Assembly: GCF_000224145.3 (NCBI RefSeq)
Contig: NC_020177.2
Location: 3,704,965 to 3,768,964 of the forward strand
DNA length: 64,000 nucleotides
From: Ciona intestinalis
Taxonomy: Eukaryota > Chordata > Ascidiacea > Phlebobranchia > Cionidae
Direction: 5' to 3'
Made by a program: the position numbers and the translations under genes. Shown piece after piece: positions 26,201-39,400 of this stretch; position 1 is the stretch's first letter, and each line of letters starts with the position of its first letter. The notes beneath the pieces were generated by a model. That model searched no databases. It worked only from the letters and a program-made list of their open reading frames with translations, and had not been told where the DNA came from.

Positions 26201-28559
26201 AGGAATTGCACACAGGAACAACAACGTAGGCTTTGCCAATCAAAACAACCAATTGACACAAATTTGTGTATCAATAAGTTAACATTTAATAATAAGACAA
26301 TACGACTGTAGGCTACCGAAGGCTCCACGGCGCTGCGTTAGAAACGTTATTTAAAGTTTAGTATATATTTAAATTTAGTACTTGTAAAATATAGATAAAT
26401 GTTTTACTCTGTAAAATTTACCATGCATAACTTGCTTCCTTCATGCGCATGTCGAACTGTTTGCTGATGTTATTTTCTACTAAGTAAACAAAAAGCCTAC
26501 TATATACTGAAAATCTAAACAGTGATAAAGGTAAATAACGTATTTGCTACCGCATTGGCTGATGTTGTTATTGTGCCAGCAATGCAATAAAGTTGTTGGA
26601 GCAATGCCTACGCACGAGCGGACATACAAATGCAATAGCGGAAATTGGTAATAGGAAGGCATTGGGGCAATTTAGATGCTTGGACATCGGATTTTCGAGC
26701 GTGAGTTTATTTTTAAAAGGACTAACGGCCAAAACGTCGGTTTTCCTGGGCAAAAGTAACGAGCTGGATGAATGACAGTTCTGACAGAGGCAATCATCAT
26801 TTTAAACGTTATATATCACGTGCCTGCGGTGTATTTAACTTAAAAGGCTTGGCTGTTAAACATGAGCTGTAAATACCATTGTAAACATAGATTTTCAAAG
26901 TACTTCGCCATAATTGCCGAATAACCACATTTCCACATAACATTGAAAATTCACACGTTCGTTTAACGTCTCTTATAGCTTTAGCGTATTTCAATACATA
27001 GTAAATAATAAATATCTTAAAATCTTTTCAAATTACAATGATATTGTTTCCCAATTCAACTATATATAAAAATTGACACGTTAGTATAATGTTGCACTGA
27101 CGCACATAAATCCTTTAGAAAAACAATTCAAACACCGTTTTTTGGCTTCGAGATAAATTCAACGTCCACTTTTGGCACGATAGCCACGTTTATCAATGGT
27201 ATAAGCCCTTGACCTGACTCAATTGATGGTGGCGTAGATAAATAAACCAAACTGTATAAATCAGCATGCATCGTGATACCATGAAAAACTTCTAGTTAAA
27301 AATATAGTATATTCTGTTGTATAACATAGCTTTTCCGGTCCCAAACGTAAATTTTATTGTACCAACGTTTCGTGTTTCATACGGGACATAAAATTTACAT
27401 GTGTTACAAGAACACTATTTACTTGTGTACTAAAGTAGAATACAACGGTATACCATACCTGCAACGATATTTCACTTGTACATACATTATCCATGTGACA
27501 GTATGACAAGCTGCTATGAGAGCTATTAACCCTACTCTCAAGCAGTTACTTGTATGATAGGAGTGACCATTGTTTAGTTAAGCATGATGATTCAGTCGGG
27601 TAAATAATTGGGTCGGCTGATTCATACTTATACGGATGAATGTAAACCGAAAACGAAAAAAAACGAGAGAAACGGCATACTAGAAAACTAGATAAATTAA
27701 AAAATATAATACGTTGTCGTTGGGTATTAAATACAGTATTGTTTATTATGGGACAAAGCCGAATATGGTGTTTGATCTAAAAATCTAGAATTTTCCGCTT
27801 ATTTTAGTCTCGCTTAGTATCATTTAAATTTAACTTGCGTAAATTCAAGGTTTTACGGCGGTTATCACTTGCGGAAAGCGGTGTCCTTGTGGTCAGGCTT
27901 TTTCGGGATTATCCGCGCTTATTTTGAATACAGCGACTCTGATAAAAATCGTTGCATAGAAACTGTTTATGGAGATATGGCAAGCGCTTTGTATAGCTGG
28001 AGAGCGCCAATCGAGATAACAGGGCGGGTTCTTCTGGGAAGACGGATGCAGTATTGTACTGCTCTTGCGGTACGGATGTTGTCATTTTTCCCAGCATTGC
28101 CAAGTACAGATCCTCGGGTACGATAACCGAGACCCATTACGATGGAATTCGCCTTCAGGGCCCAAAAGCGTAATTTAATATAATGAAAACGAGACATCAT
28201 GCTATAATTAGATGTCCAAACAGCCACGAATGCGTTTGTCAGCGAGCATCAAAGAGTTCGCGATAGGAATCAAGTTCGTTCTGGAGTGAGAATGCGAATT
28301 CGCCATGCTGCTTAAAAAGAGTTTATTGGAACAAATTGTAGACATTAAAATTATTTTCCTGTAAATTCTTGGCGATCAAAAAACTCGTCTGCAATAATAC
28401 GAACCGGTTTTCCGCGCACGTATGCCGCAACCTCTGACATTATAATGCCTTTTACAGAGAATATAAGTAATGCAGTAATTGATAAGTTGCAGCTTAGCCA
28501 CTCATAATAACGAGCACGTTGCCGGGCAAAGTATAATCAAACTGACATAATTCATCGGT
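20263..28559. other. Intergenic or 5' TET region, no gene seen
   Basis: About 8.3 kb without a coding exon I can support. Open frames, the longest at 23261-23644 on the minus strand, match nothing I recognise. A full CRE-like TGACGTCA lies near 25689. It may contain 5' non-coding TET sequence. Confidence 0.5.
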
Positions 28560-29267
28560 ATTGGGATCTTATAAAACCAAGAACCATATTATAGGCAAAA
28601 GTAACTGGCCAATATTGAAATACAAATACAAATATTTATTTATAAATGAATACAATAATACAGTACTGTTGGGTAAGAAATGTTAGCAATTGGCACATGA
28701 TATCCTAAATTCCAAACTCTGTTTTTAACAATTAACAACACTCTTTTAAAGTCGTAAGAAAAGGGTTATATAATTCTGTAAATATTCTTTGTTTACCATC
28801 AAATTAGACAATAATACGGAAAAATAACATGGACTATATTACCCAAACCTACAAAGCTACAATATAATAAATAAACAAACACAAAACTATCATTCCTAAA
28901 CATGTAATTTTCAATCTAAACTTTGGATAACATTTAAATTACCAACTGACAAAAATTATTAAGCTAACCATAAACAGATCTGTGGTAAACTGTTCTATCT
29001 ACTTAAGTTAGTATCTATTCTGCCTGAAATCCTTTGAATAAATAAAGCGTACAAACCTAGTTTCAAGCAAAGCCCACACACCCAACTTTGCAAACAATAA
29101 AAATAAATATCCAATTCATGAGTAATGGTCACAACATAAGTAACAAACCATTGAATGAATCAAGAAGTAACTCAATATCATGTCTCAGATTGCCAGGGTT
29201 CTGTTAGAATCCAGCAGTGCTTCCAGATTTTTTTTGTTAAATTCTATATATAACTCAGTAGTTATTT
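28560..29267 (+). repeat. Copy 1 of a duplicated ~700-base segment
   Basis: Near-identical to 30360-31056, differing by scattered substitutions and small indels. It ends exactly at the gap beginning 29268, in the sequence AACTCAGTAGTTATTT that continues uninterrupted in copy 2. Confidence 0.9.
28661..28853 (+). mobile_element. Family A MITE-like element
   Basis: Diverged copy with GGCACATGATATCC, TTTTTAACAATTAACAACA, AATATTCTTTGTTTACCA and terminal ATTACCCAAACCTAC. It lies inside duplicated segment copy 1. Confidence 0.6.
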
Positions 29268-29317
29268 NNNNNNNNNNNNNNNNNNNNNNNNNNNNNNNNN
29301 NNNNNNNNNNNNNNNNN
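29268..29317. other. Assembly gap, 50 N
   Basis: Run of N separating duplicated segment copy 1 from the tolloid-derived contig. Confidence 0.99.
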
Positions 29318-30234
29318 TACTGTAGTGATCGTATTTCTCGCCAAGGGAGTTGATCTCACTCGAGTCCATTTGTTCGAAATTGTATTCCTGACCTGAAGAA
29401 AAACAATGATTTTTATAATTGTAGGGGTAAGATGGATACCGTAATATCCCATACTTCCTAATCGTGTTTTTAACAATTTACATCGCTGCTTAAAGTCGTA
29501 ACGAGACGGTTGCATAATTCTTTAAAATTTCTTTATTTACCACCAAATTAGACGATAATAACAAACGTTTTACCCCACACTACTACATCAATAAAGTTGC
29601 CAGCATTTCTCACCGGCTTGAATATTCTTGTATATGATTTCTATGTGGTCGTCGCGATCAGGTCTCGTATGTTCGTGCCAGAAACCAATCACATGACCGA
29701 GTTCATGAACGACGATACCAAACTTATCGCAATTCTTTCCGATCGAAATGGCTTGTGGTCCAGTCCCTTTGCGGCCAACGTACGAACAGCAACTGTGATT
29801 TTAAAGTATGCTCATAAAGTGTCTTGTGATACACATCAAGCCCGGTTTTGAGTTACCCCGTATGTGGCAATGCGATAGATTTTGGGGGGCACGCCATGGG
29901 CCATATGGGATTTTTGCCAGGATTAGCCTATGAACCTATGGTAAATATGCTTTCAAGACTAATAAAAAAAACAATCTCAAACGTACAATCGATTGACTGC
30001 TGCGCATGGGGTCGCTAAAACAATGATTAATCAAACTCAGGTAGCTTTGTGATTAAAACATAGGGACATTGAAGTTCAAAGAGATTACCCGCAAGGACGG
30101 TAAGTGAATCGAATGTAGTTGTCTTCGTTCGTTCGCTCAAATAAATCGCTCGGGCAAGTTTGGCCTTCCCAATGTCTCATGGCTTGTTTGACATCGCCCT
30201 TGGGGACCTGCAATGATGAACTACTTGCCAGTCG
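29318..30234 (-). pseudogene. Misplaced duplicate of tolloid exons 5-7 (probable assembly artefact)
   Basis: A 917-base contig between two gaps, almost base-for-base equal to 43983-44880. It contains part of exon 7 (29318-29392), all of exon 6 with the astacin [11 protein letters not shown] motif (about 29614-29792), and a damaged exon 5 (about 30089-30205) with several small indels towards the contig end. The introns and the family A element are also duplicated, and the introns match as well as the exons. It is better read as an alternative haplotype or low-quality contig placed here by scaffolding than as a second protease gene. Confidence 0.85.
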
Positions 30235-30359
30235 NNNNNNNNNNNNNNNNNNNNNNNNNNNNNNNNNNNNNNNNNNNNNNNNNNNNNNNNNNNNNNNNNN
30301 NNNNNNNNNNNNNNNNNNNNNNNNNNNNNNNNNNNNNNNNNNNNNNNNNNNNNNNNNNN
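30235..30359. other. Assembly gap, 125 N
   Basis: Run of N between the tolloid-derived contig and duplicated segment copy 2. Confidence 0.99.
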
Positions 30360-31056
30360 GTATTGGGATCTTTATAAAACCAAGAACCATATTATAGGCA
30401 AAAGTAACTGGCCAATATTGAAATACAAATATTTATTTATAAATGAATACAATAATACAGTACTTTTGGGTAAGAAATGTTAGCAATTGGCACATGATAT
30501 CCTAAATCCCAAATTCTGTTTTTAACAATTAACAACACTCCTTTAAAGTCGTAAGAAAGGATTATACAATTCTGTAAATATTCGTTGTTTACCATCAAAT
30601 TAGACAATAATACGGAAAAAACATGGACTATATTACCCAAACCTACAATATAATAAATAAACAAACACAAAACTACGATTCCTAAACATGTAATTTTCAA
30701 TCTAAACTTTGGATAACATTTAAATTACCAACTGACAAAAATTATCAAGCTAACCATAAACAGATCTGTGGTAAACTGTTCTATCTACTTAAGTTTAGTA
30801 TCTACTCTGCCTGAAATCCTTTGAATAAATAAAGCTTACAAACCTAGTTTTAAGCAAACACACACCCAACTTTGCAAACAATAAAAATAAATATCCAATT
30901 CATGAGTAATGGTCACAACATAAGTAACAAACCATTGAATGAATCAAGAAGTAACTCAATATCATGTCTCAGATTGCCAGGGTTCTGTTAGAATCAAGCA
31001 GTGCTTCCAGATTTTTTTTGTTAAATTCTATATATAACTCAGTAGTTATTTAAGAC
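30360..31056 (+). repeat. Copy 2 of the duplicated ~700-base segment
   Basis: Begins GTATTGGGATCTTTATAAAA like copy 1 at 28560 and runs parallel to it to GTAGTTATTT, then continues into unique sequence. It includes a second copy of the family A element at about 30460-30647. Confidence 0.9.
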
Positions 31057-34000
31057 CTTGTAGCTGATACCCTTAAATAGTTTTGGTAAACACTGTAAAT
31101 TTTCTCACAATGGAAACACTGTAATTTTATACACTTATTATACCACTGAGTAAATTACCTGATATTTTACTGCTATCAAAACATTTTGAAAGGAAAAACA
31201 ACTTTTAGCTTTCAATTAGATTTGCATAACCAAATATATACTGGACTATCCTCCAATTTTTGATTTTTTTTAAATTGAGCAATAATTGGATCCAAATGAA
31301 TCAGCTATGAAAAAAGGTGGAAAGATGTGATTAAGAATGAAATTTGAAACTAAAGAAATTAGTTACAGGTATACAATGACTGACGAATGGTAAAAGCATA
31401 ATAATCATATCAATTTTGACTTTTATGCGTATTATAAAATCTATATAACTTATAACACAGGCAAAGCTCATTAAACTGTTTATTTGCTATGTTTTATTAA
31501 TAGATACTGTCAAACACCTGGAATTACAAAACTTCTATTCTCATTATAACCACTTCCGAGTTATGACACGTGAGTACTTCAGCACACCTGCTCAAAACAG
31601 CGATAGTAATCTTAAATCTGCCACGAAAATTCTATTAAATTCTGCAATAGTGAACCTAATGTTTGTTTTATGCCTTTACTGTCAAATACAAGGTCCAAGG
31701 CTATAATAAAAATCGTCACGCTTAGAAATCGTGCTTGTATGTTTACAAAGATAAAAGCGCAAAGTACAAAATTTCCCTGATATGTGTCATATTTGACAAG
31801 TTGACTTAAAAGTTCTGTTAGGTTCATCAACTCTTGCATTTTAACCCTCAATTTAAACCCAAGGTGACCAGATTTTATCAGATTAGATCCAAACACACTT
31901 TTAAAACACGAGTCAGACTTGTTTATCAAAATTTCTGGAAACTAGAGTGACTACAAGACTTGTTTGTAAAGTAAACAAATATTAAGGGAACAACAACCTG
32001 ATGATGCGTTATCTAATGATATTTGAACAAAAGGGTTGCTGACAGAAAATAATTATACCTATAGAACAATATAACTAAAATCAAGTTTATATAGTATCTA
32101 AAAATTATAGTACGTCTTTTTATTTCTGTTTGGCTAGATTTTCATACGTGTTACATAAAAAATAATGCATTTCTCCAAATAAATAGTACTATCTGCCAAA
32201 TGTATATATATATATAAATATAATATAAGCCTTAGGTTAATAGGCCGCAATGGCAACGGATTTGTTTGTCGTGGGTCCCACATAATCATGGGTCTCATTT
32301 TAGAACCAGTTCAGCAAGTTACCGCGTACCAAGTTTTGGGCTTAAGTTTATCCTTTGTTTAAAACCGCTAACATTCTATATTTAATAGCTTAACAGATAT
32401 TAAATATTGGTATTAACTATGAGCTATGAGTAAAGGAATTTTTGTTTAATTTGCTCTGCAAACACCTCCAGCGCAGTTCTCTATACTCAATGTCCATAAG
32501 ACGATAAACAACTTTGAATTGCACCAACAGAGTGCAATTTTGTCTGTTTAGTATAATATATATATAATTCTGTTGTTCTATTAATGAAGAAAAAGAATAC
32601 CAAGGCTATAAGCACAGAAATGGTCATCAGATAAAAGAATGTTTATATATAAAGTTTTTCGAACAGAAAATTATCAAGAAATCATTTCAAGAACAAATTT
32701 TCTGCCAATTTTAAATTTAAAAAGCGAAAAGACTATTATTTTATGTGCAATCATTTCACTATAAATAAAAGGAAAAGAAGCAGATAATCTTCTAGTTATT
32801 ATTAACATAGATTAAATACAAAGCATACAAACTAAACAAATTTAAGTAGGTGATCGTAAATGAATTACATCATCTCTAAAAATAGCAGACACACATATTA
32901 TATATTAGTGTATTGCAAATATGATACTACAACTGAACTGCGCCTATGATTTAGTAATTAGTACTATTAAATTCTTAACAGGCTGAACTGCCTATTAACA
33001 TGCATATGCAATATATTTCATTTCTGACATACAACATAAAAATGCATTGCGATTGACAGATCTAATATTAGAAAATATGCATTTAAAAAAAGGAACAAAT
33101 TTTGTTATGTTGTACAAAACTAGCCTAATGGGAATATTTAATGTTTCAAGATTTATTTTATGTAGGACAAGTCACTTATATGCTTGGAGAACTAATTTTA
33201 AAACTTAATTCACAAATAGCTAGGTACAAAATTGCTGGCAAATTTGAAAATGATAGAGCACAGACTGTTTACAAAGGAACTATTACTACTCCCTACATAC
33301 CTGTACCTACAACAAAACAGATAGAGTGTCAGAAAACTAAAACAGAAATAAACATTCCAAGTAACAATCAATCAATTAAACTTGAAATTCTAAACTGATA
33401 GATTTATATTTACAAATTTACAACTGAATGTAACTGAGAAAATTTACATGCAAATTAATAAGCTATCTTATCTTTAATAAATAAAAGGCATACATAGCAC
33501 TATTTAAACCTATATTGGCGTAGTCTGCTATGTACACAGTTTTAACTTTCAAAAGTATGCAAGCCCAACAGCATGACGTTTGGATTATTAATTTAAAAAG
33601 TGCTTCCAAAGTTCACACATTGTGTTGCAACAGTGCGTTTAGCCGGCACAGTGAGAACAATCAGACTGGAGAGATGTTATTGTTATTATTATTGCTATTT
33701 AAAGTGACTTGACGTATGAGGTGCCTTGTGGGTTGGATCGTTGCGAAATATGAAGCTTTTGACAAGAAAGGAGAAATATTTTTAAATATTTAATAATCAC
33801 GTTTTGACCCAGAACAAGAAAGGATCAGAAATTATAATATGTACCTTAATCACTCTATGTATAAATAACATTTATGTATATCAGACCAAAGTCATGTTAA
33901 ACATTTATATATATACATACATTACATGGCATATTACATTTTATTCCTAATATTATTGATTGTTATTTACATACAAGATAACGCTACATATGTATCACAC

Positions 34001-35273
34001 ATAATAAGATATTAAATTACAAAATCGCCAAACAGAAAATGTAATAAAATCACTGTACACACACAGAAACGGTATGTGTTACAAATGCCATGGCTACAAG
34101 AAAAAGAAAGTCTTTTAAAATGAACTTGTACAATTGGCACCAATTAAGTTTGAAAATAAATATTTATGGAATGATTTTCGGATTGGTATTAGTAAGTTTC
34201 GGAAATAAACATTTCACTAATTATAAAGCCATGTTTTCGGTCATGACAAATTAAAACAGTCAATTACTATTATGAGCTGAAATTGATCCATGCTGCAACC
34301 TATTCTCCCATATATTGATACCCTGTGCATTTAATACAATGAGACATCTGCTATTTCTTAATTATTTATGCAAATAAACAAATTTCTCCAACTCAAGCTT
34401 AATGTATGCTAGGTTTTAATAAAGTGCATTAATTTTGCCTACTATATTTTGAATATCTGTATTGCATGACATATGATAAATGAATCTATCATGACAAAAC
34501 GTAACCCAAACCCTATGCAGTTTAATCAATATTGATCCATTTTATGCATGACAAACTAGTTAGCTTAATTAGAGTAAATTAAAATCTATATTGACAACTT
34601 ATATTCCCTTCATTAAAATAATCAGAATAACAATTTTATAATAAAACATCAAAAATAAATATCCAAAGACACTTTTTATATTTTTAGGTCAATTTTCCAT
34701 CTGCGGGCTAACAGTCGATCATACATTATGGATGATCAGCATCTGAAATGCTTTTGATACGTGCGTCATAAAAGTCTTAAAATGTAAATTAAAGACTTGT
34801 TTTTTTTTAATTTCTAAAGCTGTCATTTACCTCAGTGACAAGCACCTTTATCTAATGTATATATTATGCAATAACATACCCAAACTTTTCAAATATGCCC
34901 CTTAAAGTAGGGGTGTGAATTAAAAAAAAAATATATATATATATGTAGTTATACAGTTTTTTAATTAGCATAACATACCCATAGCCATATAGAACTACAT
35001 TGTAAACTGAAACATGTATCTAAAATTCGATAACAACAACGCAATACAAGTAACACTAAATGTTTAATATTATTAACACGTCAGCTAAAATGACAGGTGT
35101 TTCAAACCAATTGCAATGTGGTTCCAGCTACAGGTACACCATGCTACCGCGTACGAGTAAATAGCAATTACTGCGCGATTAATCATAAAATTTTCAAAGT
35201 TTATAGTAGGTTAGTGCCTAGTGACACATTTATAATTTGTCAAATATAGAAAAAGTTTAGTAATAAAACTCAC
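31057..35273. other. AT-rich intergenic sequence, no gene seen
   Basis: Very AT-rich, with TA runs near 32200 and 34930. Open frames (longest 31612-31929, minus) are no longer than expected by chance for this composition and match no family I know. Confidence 0.55.
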
Positions 35274-35470
35274 CAAAAAGTACTCACACGGCAGGAAGAA
35301 CTATCATTGGTATTTAACGATCACCAAAAGCGTTTGCTTCACCAGTTCTCGATCAATGCATCTTTTAGAAATTAATAGTAACGCGTCTCACTACTATGTT
35401 ACCGACTGCACAAAATCAAAATCTGCCGCGAAATTTACTAGTGGTACTCTAGCGCCACCTGCCGTCTATT
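35274..35470 (-). promoter_or_regulatory. Possible non-coding first exon or promoter on the minus strand
   Basis: A less AT-rich block ending, on the minus strand, in two good donor sequences (GTGAGTAC at 35280-35287 and GTGAGT at 35268-35273). It has no long ORF. Inference only: it could be a 5' UTR exon of the downstream TET gene. Confidence 0.25.
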
Positions 35471-35644
35471 AAATATTAACCGTTCAATAGGCGAAGATAC
35501 CTGAGGGGTGCCATAACTGTGGTCTTACAGTACCGGTTTGTGTTCTAAATTGCTCTTCCCCGAAGCTAACTTGCAGTAAGTTTTTGTTAGAAATGTATTC
35601 TTATATTCTATTTACTATAAATATGTTACTTGATTCTGACTTTG

Positions 35645-35650
35645 AATAAA
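35645..35650 (+). terminator. AATAAA poly(A) signal candidate, plus strand
   Basis: AATAAA in TTTGAATAAAGAG. I see no supported plus-strand gene upstream, so its role is unknown. Confidence 0.25.
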
Positions 35651-35679
35651 GAGTTTTACTTTTTGCAAAGCTGGACAAT

Positions 35680-35685
35680 TTTATT
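35680..35685 (-). terminator. AATAAA poly(A) signal candidate for tolloid
   Basis: AATAAA on the minus strand about 650 bases after the tolloid stop codon. It is a plausible 3' end signal. Transcript ends cannot be read from the sequence. Confidence 0.35.
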
Positions 35686-36336
35686 TGTCGCTTTCAAACG
35701 CGAGAAAATAGTAGTGAATCATGATTTGAACGAAAATGTGAATCAATAGCAAGAAACAAATATAATATCTTCAATAGTTATTGAGTTGCTGGTGAGTAGA
35801 AACAAATAAGCAAAAAAAGTGCAATGAACAAGTTAAGCGGTTGGGTATTGGATTTCGCGGGATACAAAAACAAAAAAATCATTCTCTGGGCCTCAACTAG
35901 CTCAAAAAAATATCATTTTGTTTGGTATTGGAAGACGGTATTTAGCTAACACAGGTGAGACCCATAGGAAGATGCTGTGTCCATACAAAGTGAAGAAACA
36001 GTGAAACCTTCAAAAAGTGAATAAAAATATGTCTGTGAAATTTGTGCTTGTGAAAAGGTGCATACGGTTGGGCTCAGTTTATATTGCTGGTAAGCATAAC
36101 AGAAGCGCAACCATTGGATTTGCGAGAGTTAACTATACAAAGCAGTTACGAAGTGGCAATGTCGCAGTGGATATAAAATATGAGGATAGCCGCCTTAAGC
36201 AGCTTGGACTTCTTAGCGACAAAACGAACAGCAACCTTAGAACCATATACGTGGCCACCAAAGCGGCAGTGACTGTCCTTGTAGATTTATCTAGAAAGCC
36301 GCTAGCAAGTATCTTTCCCAATTTGATGAGGCACGT

Positions 36337-36483
36337 TTATGCTGCATTGACCTGCACCAAACTAACGGTGTCTTGTAGCACAGTGCTACTGTAACTAGCT
36401 TGGAATCCCTTCTTATTTACTGTGTCGTCTGAGTGGAATCGAACGAGCAGAGAGTCACCAGATGAGAAAATTGTATCGGGAGA
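36337..36483 (-). CDS. tolloid: Tolloid exon 22: CUB5 end and stop
   Basis: Forty-eight codons plus TAA at 36337-36339, acceptor [41 protein letters not shown], then a short tail LVQVNAA. It matches the C-terminus of BMP1/TLL1 (long form) up to the tail. Confidence 0.95.
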   Translation of the reverse strand, partial: SPDTIFSSGDSLLVRFHSDDTVNKKGFQASYSSTVLQDTVSLVQVNAA

Positions 36484-39400
36484 CTGCGGAAAAATATTTA
36501 GGATTTAATTGATCTGTTACTTTAACATTGGTTTATGAAGATTATTGTCAAATGATTCATTGTATCTTTTTCTTATGAGTTGGATTTTAATGTGTTTATT
36601 TTTAGTTGGGTGTGTGGCAGCGCTAGAACTAGAATTAGTGACTTCAAAGGTTTTTTTATGATAAAAAATGACTATCATGCCCAACTAACTGCGATATACA
36701 AATTAAGATAATTTCTGTCCTATTTACCTCGTATCCGCAGAAGCGACCAAAACGCACTGCGCTATCTGTTGGCCCGTCAAATACTTCTACAAAGTCGTAA
36801 CTGCAGTCAGTCTCGTCCTCTACCTTCAAGGTAAAATGTATTAAAATAAAGCGCAACACAAATTATTAGGCTCGCTTTCTTGTTCAATGAAATTAACAAA
36901 AAAAAACAATATCGCGGTGTCGTGAGGATACGGTTATGTATTTCTGTAAACATTCTTTATTTACTACTAAATGGGACGATAAAAAGGAATGAAAAGGCAG
37001 TCAATCTTACCCAAGCCTATATACTATAGTATTGAATAAAGCATTATTTTTTACCTCAAAAGCTCTGAACATTAGTTCAACACCATAACCATTACTAGCG
37101 GTTATAACCCAGTCACATTCCCTCCCATTAACGTAGATGGTGTCGCCGTACTGTGGGTGGGAAAATAGATCCTTTGTGCGGGCGCTGGCATTTAGACTTC
37201 CTCCACAAACTGGAATAAAACAAGAAACTTTAATTTGCTTGGTCGAGTTGAAAATACGAACTACGTATATAAAGGTTAAAATGATTTAGGTTATAAACCT
37301 GTGCATTTTTGTGTAGATTAGGTAGGTAAAAATATCTATAGCATGTTCAGCGCGTTTTTTAAATGAATGTAACAAAACTTTATCTTCGCAGAGCGGAACA
37401 AGGATAGTCGGTATAACATGAGTCTCCACACACCTCGTGCCCGCTTACGAGTTGCCACATTTATAACTTTGTAGGTAAATGATTTCGGCGTTTATTTTTA
37501 CTTTTTTGGTAGAATGTGTTTTGGGTGAAACGCAATGTACACGTTTCAATAATCTCGTAAAATAAGAAGTGACACAGTATACTTTACCTGTTGTATGCGA
37601 GGCAGAAAATCCACGCTTTTGAACGGATGCATCGGAGAAGAATTTAACGAACATGTGAATACCACTTGCAACAACGGGACTAGGTTTCTTGCTGCCACAG
37701 TATCTACCTAATATTGGGGCGGTGGAGTTTGAACCATCGTAAAGCTCAAGGTGGTCGTATGCACAGTCTGGGTGACTTTCCAATTCAAACTCGTTAAAAA
37801 CCTGTTAGAAAGATACATTATATACCAAAATGTTAAAACCACGTTTCAAAAAGAGCGTTGTTAATTGTTAGAAAACATAATTGGGAAATAAGGGATATCT
37901 TATGCTATCCATCTTACCCCAAAGAACTATAAAGAGCATTTGTTCGCAAATAATAACCCTGTCTTCAAAACACTATACCGCTCACCATTAACTTTATTAT
38001 TGGTTAAATAAATTTATATCACGACTCACCAGTTTTACTCTGTGTCCAGCTATTGTCGATATATGCCATGTACATTCTTTCCTGCTTGGGTATTTGTTTG
38101 GCCAATTTGGGCTGGTTATCTCGCCAACATAGGACGTTACGTCGTGCTCACACCCGGCTAGAAACAAAAGTAAATAAATTTTATATGAAAACAAAAAAAA
38201 AATCTAAAAAAATCGTAAAAAAGTTGTTTGTTGCAAAATTGGTAAAGCGCTATTATTAAATTTGAAAATTATAAATATGTTGTTGTTGTAAAACGTGAGT
38301 AGAATTACCTTCTTTACAGCCATGTCCATTGCTGTGGAGAACGTAACCGTTTCTGCAACTGCACATGTAGCTGCCAACCGTGTTGACACACACATGCATA
38401 CAACCCCCGTTTCTTACTGCGCATTCATCTCTGTCAGAAGTGAATCGAATTCGAAAGCCTAGAAGAACATTATAAATACCGGTATCATAATACCTAAAGA
38501 TCAGTTTGTTGGGATAGAATCAGGAATTAATAGCGGCCTATATGTTTATTAATTAAACAGCATAAAATACTAACTGTTATAGTTCCAAGAAAAACGGTAT
38601 ATGAACTATCGTATAAAGCAAGCTTAAAGGTGATTTAATCGATAAGTTTCAAATCAGTTGTAATTGCCCATGAATTTGAATTAATGTAAACACTAAATCA
38701 TTGACATATATAGCAACACGGATATATGGTAAGGCTCGTATTAAAACCCTAACGAGATTAAGATTGTCTTTGCAAGTCTGTAAAGCGAAGCTAAGGAACT
38801 AAATAAATAATTAATGAGAATTGCAATACTACAATTCTAATTATAGCAAGCTGCATGGAAATGAGATGTTTACCCGACTATAAAATCGAACGATGCGAAA
38901 CTATTACTTTTAAAAGAACTTATAATAACATAATAACAACTTTTATTTGTCTTTTTGATTACGGTAGCAAAGATTGAAAACTATTTCAAGCCCAAAAAAA
39001 CAAGATATAATAGGGTGGGGGAAGATGGGACACCTTTAGAAACTAATATCCAAATATCCTGATCGTGTTTTTAACAATTAACAACGGTTTATGGGAGTCG
39101 GGAGTATACAGTTCTATAATTTTTTAATAGTTTTTTGTTTACTACCCAATATAACGAGAAAATAGACTGAAAAGGTGTCCCATCCTCCCCCACCCTACTA
39201 TATAGCGATTTTCTATTGCGCTGTGAGACATTTTTCGCAAAATTTAACTATCTTGTTATCTTAATTAATCTATACATTCATGAGCTTCAAAAATCCAGTC
39301 ATTATAACCAGAGTTATACAGCGTAAACTATACTATAACTATAACGACCAATTTACCTCGTTTGGCAACAGTGTCGTCCGAATTGAATTTGATTCTCATT

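Noticed and set aside
29614..29792. Second astacin active-site exon as an independent gene
   Set aside because: Introns match the tolloid locus as well as exons do, and gaps bound the contig. Treated as an assembly duplicate.
31612..31929. 105-codon minus-strand frame with a hydrophobic stretch
   Set aside because: Frames this long are expected by chance in 64 kb of such sequence, and nothing matches a known protein.
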